Origin: Otis tarda
Taxonomy: Eukaryota > Chordata > Aves > Otidiformes > Otididae
Assembly (NCBI GenBank): GCA_026413225.1
Contig: CM048552.1
Span: forward strand, 203,435,553-203,499,552
Length of the DNA stretch: 64,000 nucleotides
Direction of reading: 5' to 3'
This document shows, piece by piece, positions 62,561 through 64,000 of the stretch. The notes under the pieces are model-generated. The model saw only the letters and a program-made list of their open reading frames with translations. It was not told where the DNA came from and made no database searches. The first letter of the stretch is position 1, and each line of letters begins with the position of its first letter. The translations under genes were made by a program, and so were the position numbers.

Positions 62561-63833
62561 TCCTCTGCTTGCCGTGATTTTTTCCCTCTCTTGTTCAGCT
62601 TGATTAGACCTCTTCCTACAAGGCACTGTTCTTCAAATGAGTCGCCACGGCTGAGGTGGCAAAACCATCTGCACTGTAAGGTTTTGGCATTATGGATGCA
62701 TCTGCTTCTACCCTGGAACAATAGCCCCTGAGCAGAAGGTGACAGGTCAGAAGCCTTCCACCTGTTGACCCCAATGGGGCTGTTGTTCACTCAGTAGAAG
62801 AAAATATCAACTTTTTCATATAAGAAAACTGAATAATGAGTATGGCATTACAGGAAGCTATGCTAATACTCAGCAAGTAACTCATAATAGAAAGTAACTT
62901 TGTTGGCTAGAAAGGAAAATAGAAGCATGCTATTTGTAATAAGTTTCAACATTTGAGCTGTTTGATAGAATTGGGTTTGGACAACAAATTATCTGCAAGT
63001 TTAAGTTATAATAATGATATAATTATGGTAATATGCTAATAATTGCTAATGTAAGTTTGATGTTAATAAAAAGAGTGATTTGTGTAGGTAATAAGAATTA
63101 GACACTCTAATGTATTGATCTCAATGTGTATATGAATATCTTGGAAAATGAATATGTAAAGTAGATAAAATGAGGCATTTTTAAAGGAGTGATTCTTCAG
63201 AGTTTTCCCTAGGGCAGTTTTTATTAATGCCAGACCACCCGCTTCTGCTACGCCATGTGAAAAGGAAAGAAGATAACAAGCTGAAACCCTACTGGAAAAC
63301 AGACACTTTAATTTTAGTGATAAAGAATGTTAACTCAGATCCCTAATTCTGCTGAATTAAATCTCTGACTTTCTTCAATAAGCTCAGAGTGACTGTTCAG
63401 AGATGAGCCTAGCGAGATTAAGAAACATAATTGGGCCCCATCAAACTAATTTTATATTACAATTAAAACTCTTGCTTTGCCAGTAACATTTCTGGAAGGT
63501 CTACTTACAGCACATTGAAAATCAAATAGGAGATTTTTTTTGTTACTGCTGCTGCCATGATAGATGATAGATAAGTCAGCACATCCACCTGTGTATCAGA
63601 AGACACAGATTCAAGTTCCTGATAGCTTCTAAGTAAGCAGCATAGGCACTGAGCTGAATGCATTTTGTTCAGGTAAATAACAAATTTATAGTCTTCTCTA
63701 TCAAGGTTGTGCATAACTGTATAATACCCTACACACTAATTGAAGCATGGACTTCCCAACTGGGTGTTTAAGCTACTTTGTCTTCCTAATGTTTTTTAAA
63801 CTGGATATACAAAAAGAAGAGAGCATAGTGGGT
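62561..63833. other. Unannotated AT-rich intergenic DNA
   Basis: No gene or repeat family recognised. The patch at 62990-63080 is extremely AT-rich (taataatgatataattatgg and similar words). Confidence 0.5.
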
Positions 63834-64000
63834 TGTCATAGCTTAACCTAGCTCAGGATCAAGCTACGCAGTCTCTCTCTCACTCCCCCGCCCCTCCAAG
63901 GGAATAGGGAGAGATAATATAAGAAAAAAAAAAAGGCTCAAGGTTTGAGATAAGGACAGGGAGATATCATTAAAGTTACTGTTATGGGCAAAACAGACTC
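63834..64000 (-). mobile_element. 3' end of an antisense LTR, cut by the window edge
   Basis: This opens TGTCATAGCTTAACC, followed by 'ctctctctcactcccccgcc', and includes the reverse complement of 'atctccctgtccttatctca' and 'gagtctgttttgccc'. These are shared with the 3' part of the LTR at 29145-33336, so the two LTRs are related. The rest lies beyond the window, so solo or full-length status cannot be judged. Confidence 0.72.

Noticed and set aside
1-64000. CRISPR array, tRNA, rRNA, operon or riboswitch
   Set aside because: No regular repeat-spacer structure and no RNA gene signature was seen. The sequence is eukaryotic repeat-rich DNA.

Overview
The window looks like a gene-poor, AT-rich stretch of a bird nuclear genome. 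The evidence is repeat content: many CR1 LINE copies in both orientations with the avian 3' octamer tails (ATTCTATG or ATTCTGTR), plus long terminal repeats of types common in bird genomes. By my own tally roughly a quarter of the 64 kb is recognisable CR1. That is high for a bird and suggests either a lineage with recent CR1 expansion or an intergenic or heterochromatin-like region. I recognised no host exon, tRNA, rRNA or CRISPR array. Family names come from remembered consensus sequences and motifs; no search was run.

Layout. 2.2-3.2 kb: a decayed antisense CR1. 4.25-8.45 kb: a young, nearly full-length sense CR1 (here CR1-A) inserted into an older antisense CR1, with both halves of the host copy still visible. 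11.5-23.5 kb: shorter CR1 pieces, ending in an 877-bp copy of a third young group (CR1-C). 24.6-25.7 kb: a very old sense CR1. 29.14-33.34 kb: one solo LTR, bounded by an exact 5-bp target duplication and split by two CR1 insertions; the second (CR1-B) carries an ORF2 interrupted by a single stop codon. 34.0-35.3 kb: another CR1-A copy. 39.1-39.6 kb: an antisense solo LTR. 39.6-54 kb: mostly unrecognised AT-rich DNA with small CR1 tails. 54-57 kb: old CR1 pieces. 60.3-61.2 kb: a second CR1-C copy, almost identical to the one at 22.6 kb, with an inverted 5' end that forms a hairpin. 61.7-62.6 kb: a very old antisense CR1. From 63.8 kb to the window edge: the end of another antisense LTR.

How the parts work together. 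The young CR1 copies show the CR1 machinery: ORF1 with an SGNH/GDSL-type esterase domain, then ORF2 with an apurinic-type endonuclease and a reverse transcriptase (FADD box), a very short 3' UTR and an octamer tail used as the priming end. The rest of the window records its activity: nested insertions, 5' truncations, one 5' inversion, and at least three age layers. I found no convincing new gene system. The most unusual signals are the hairpin-forming CR1-C copy, the identical 5' breakpoint shared by the two CR1-C copies, and the datable stack of insertions in the LTR.
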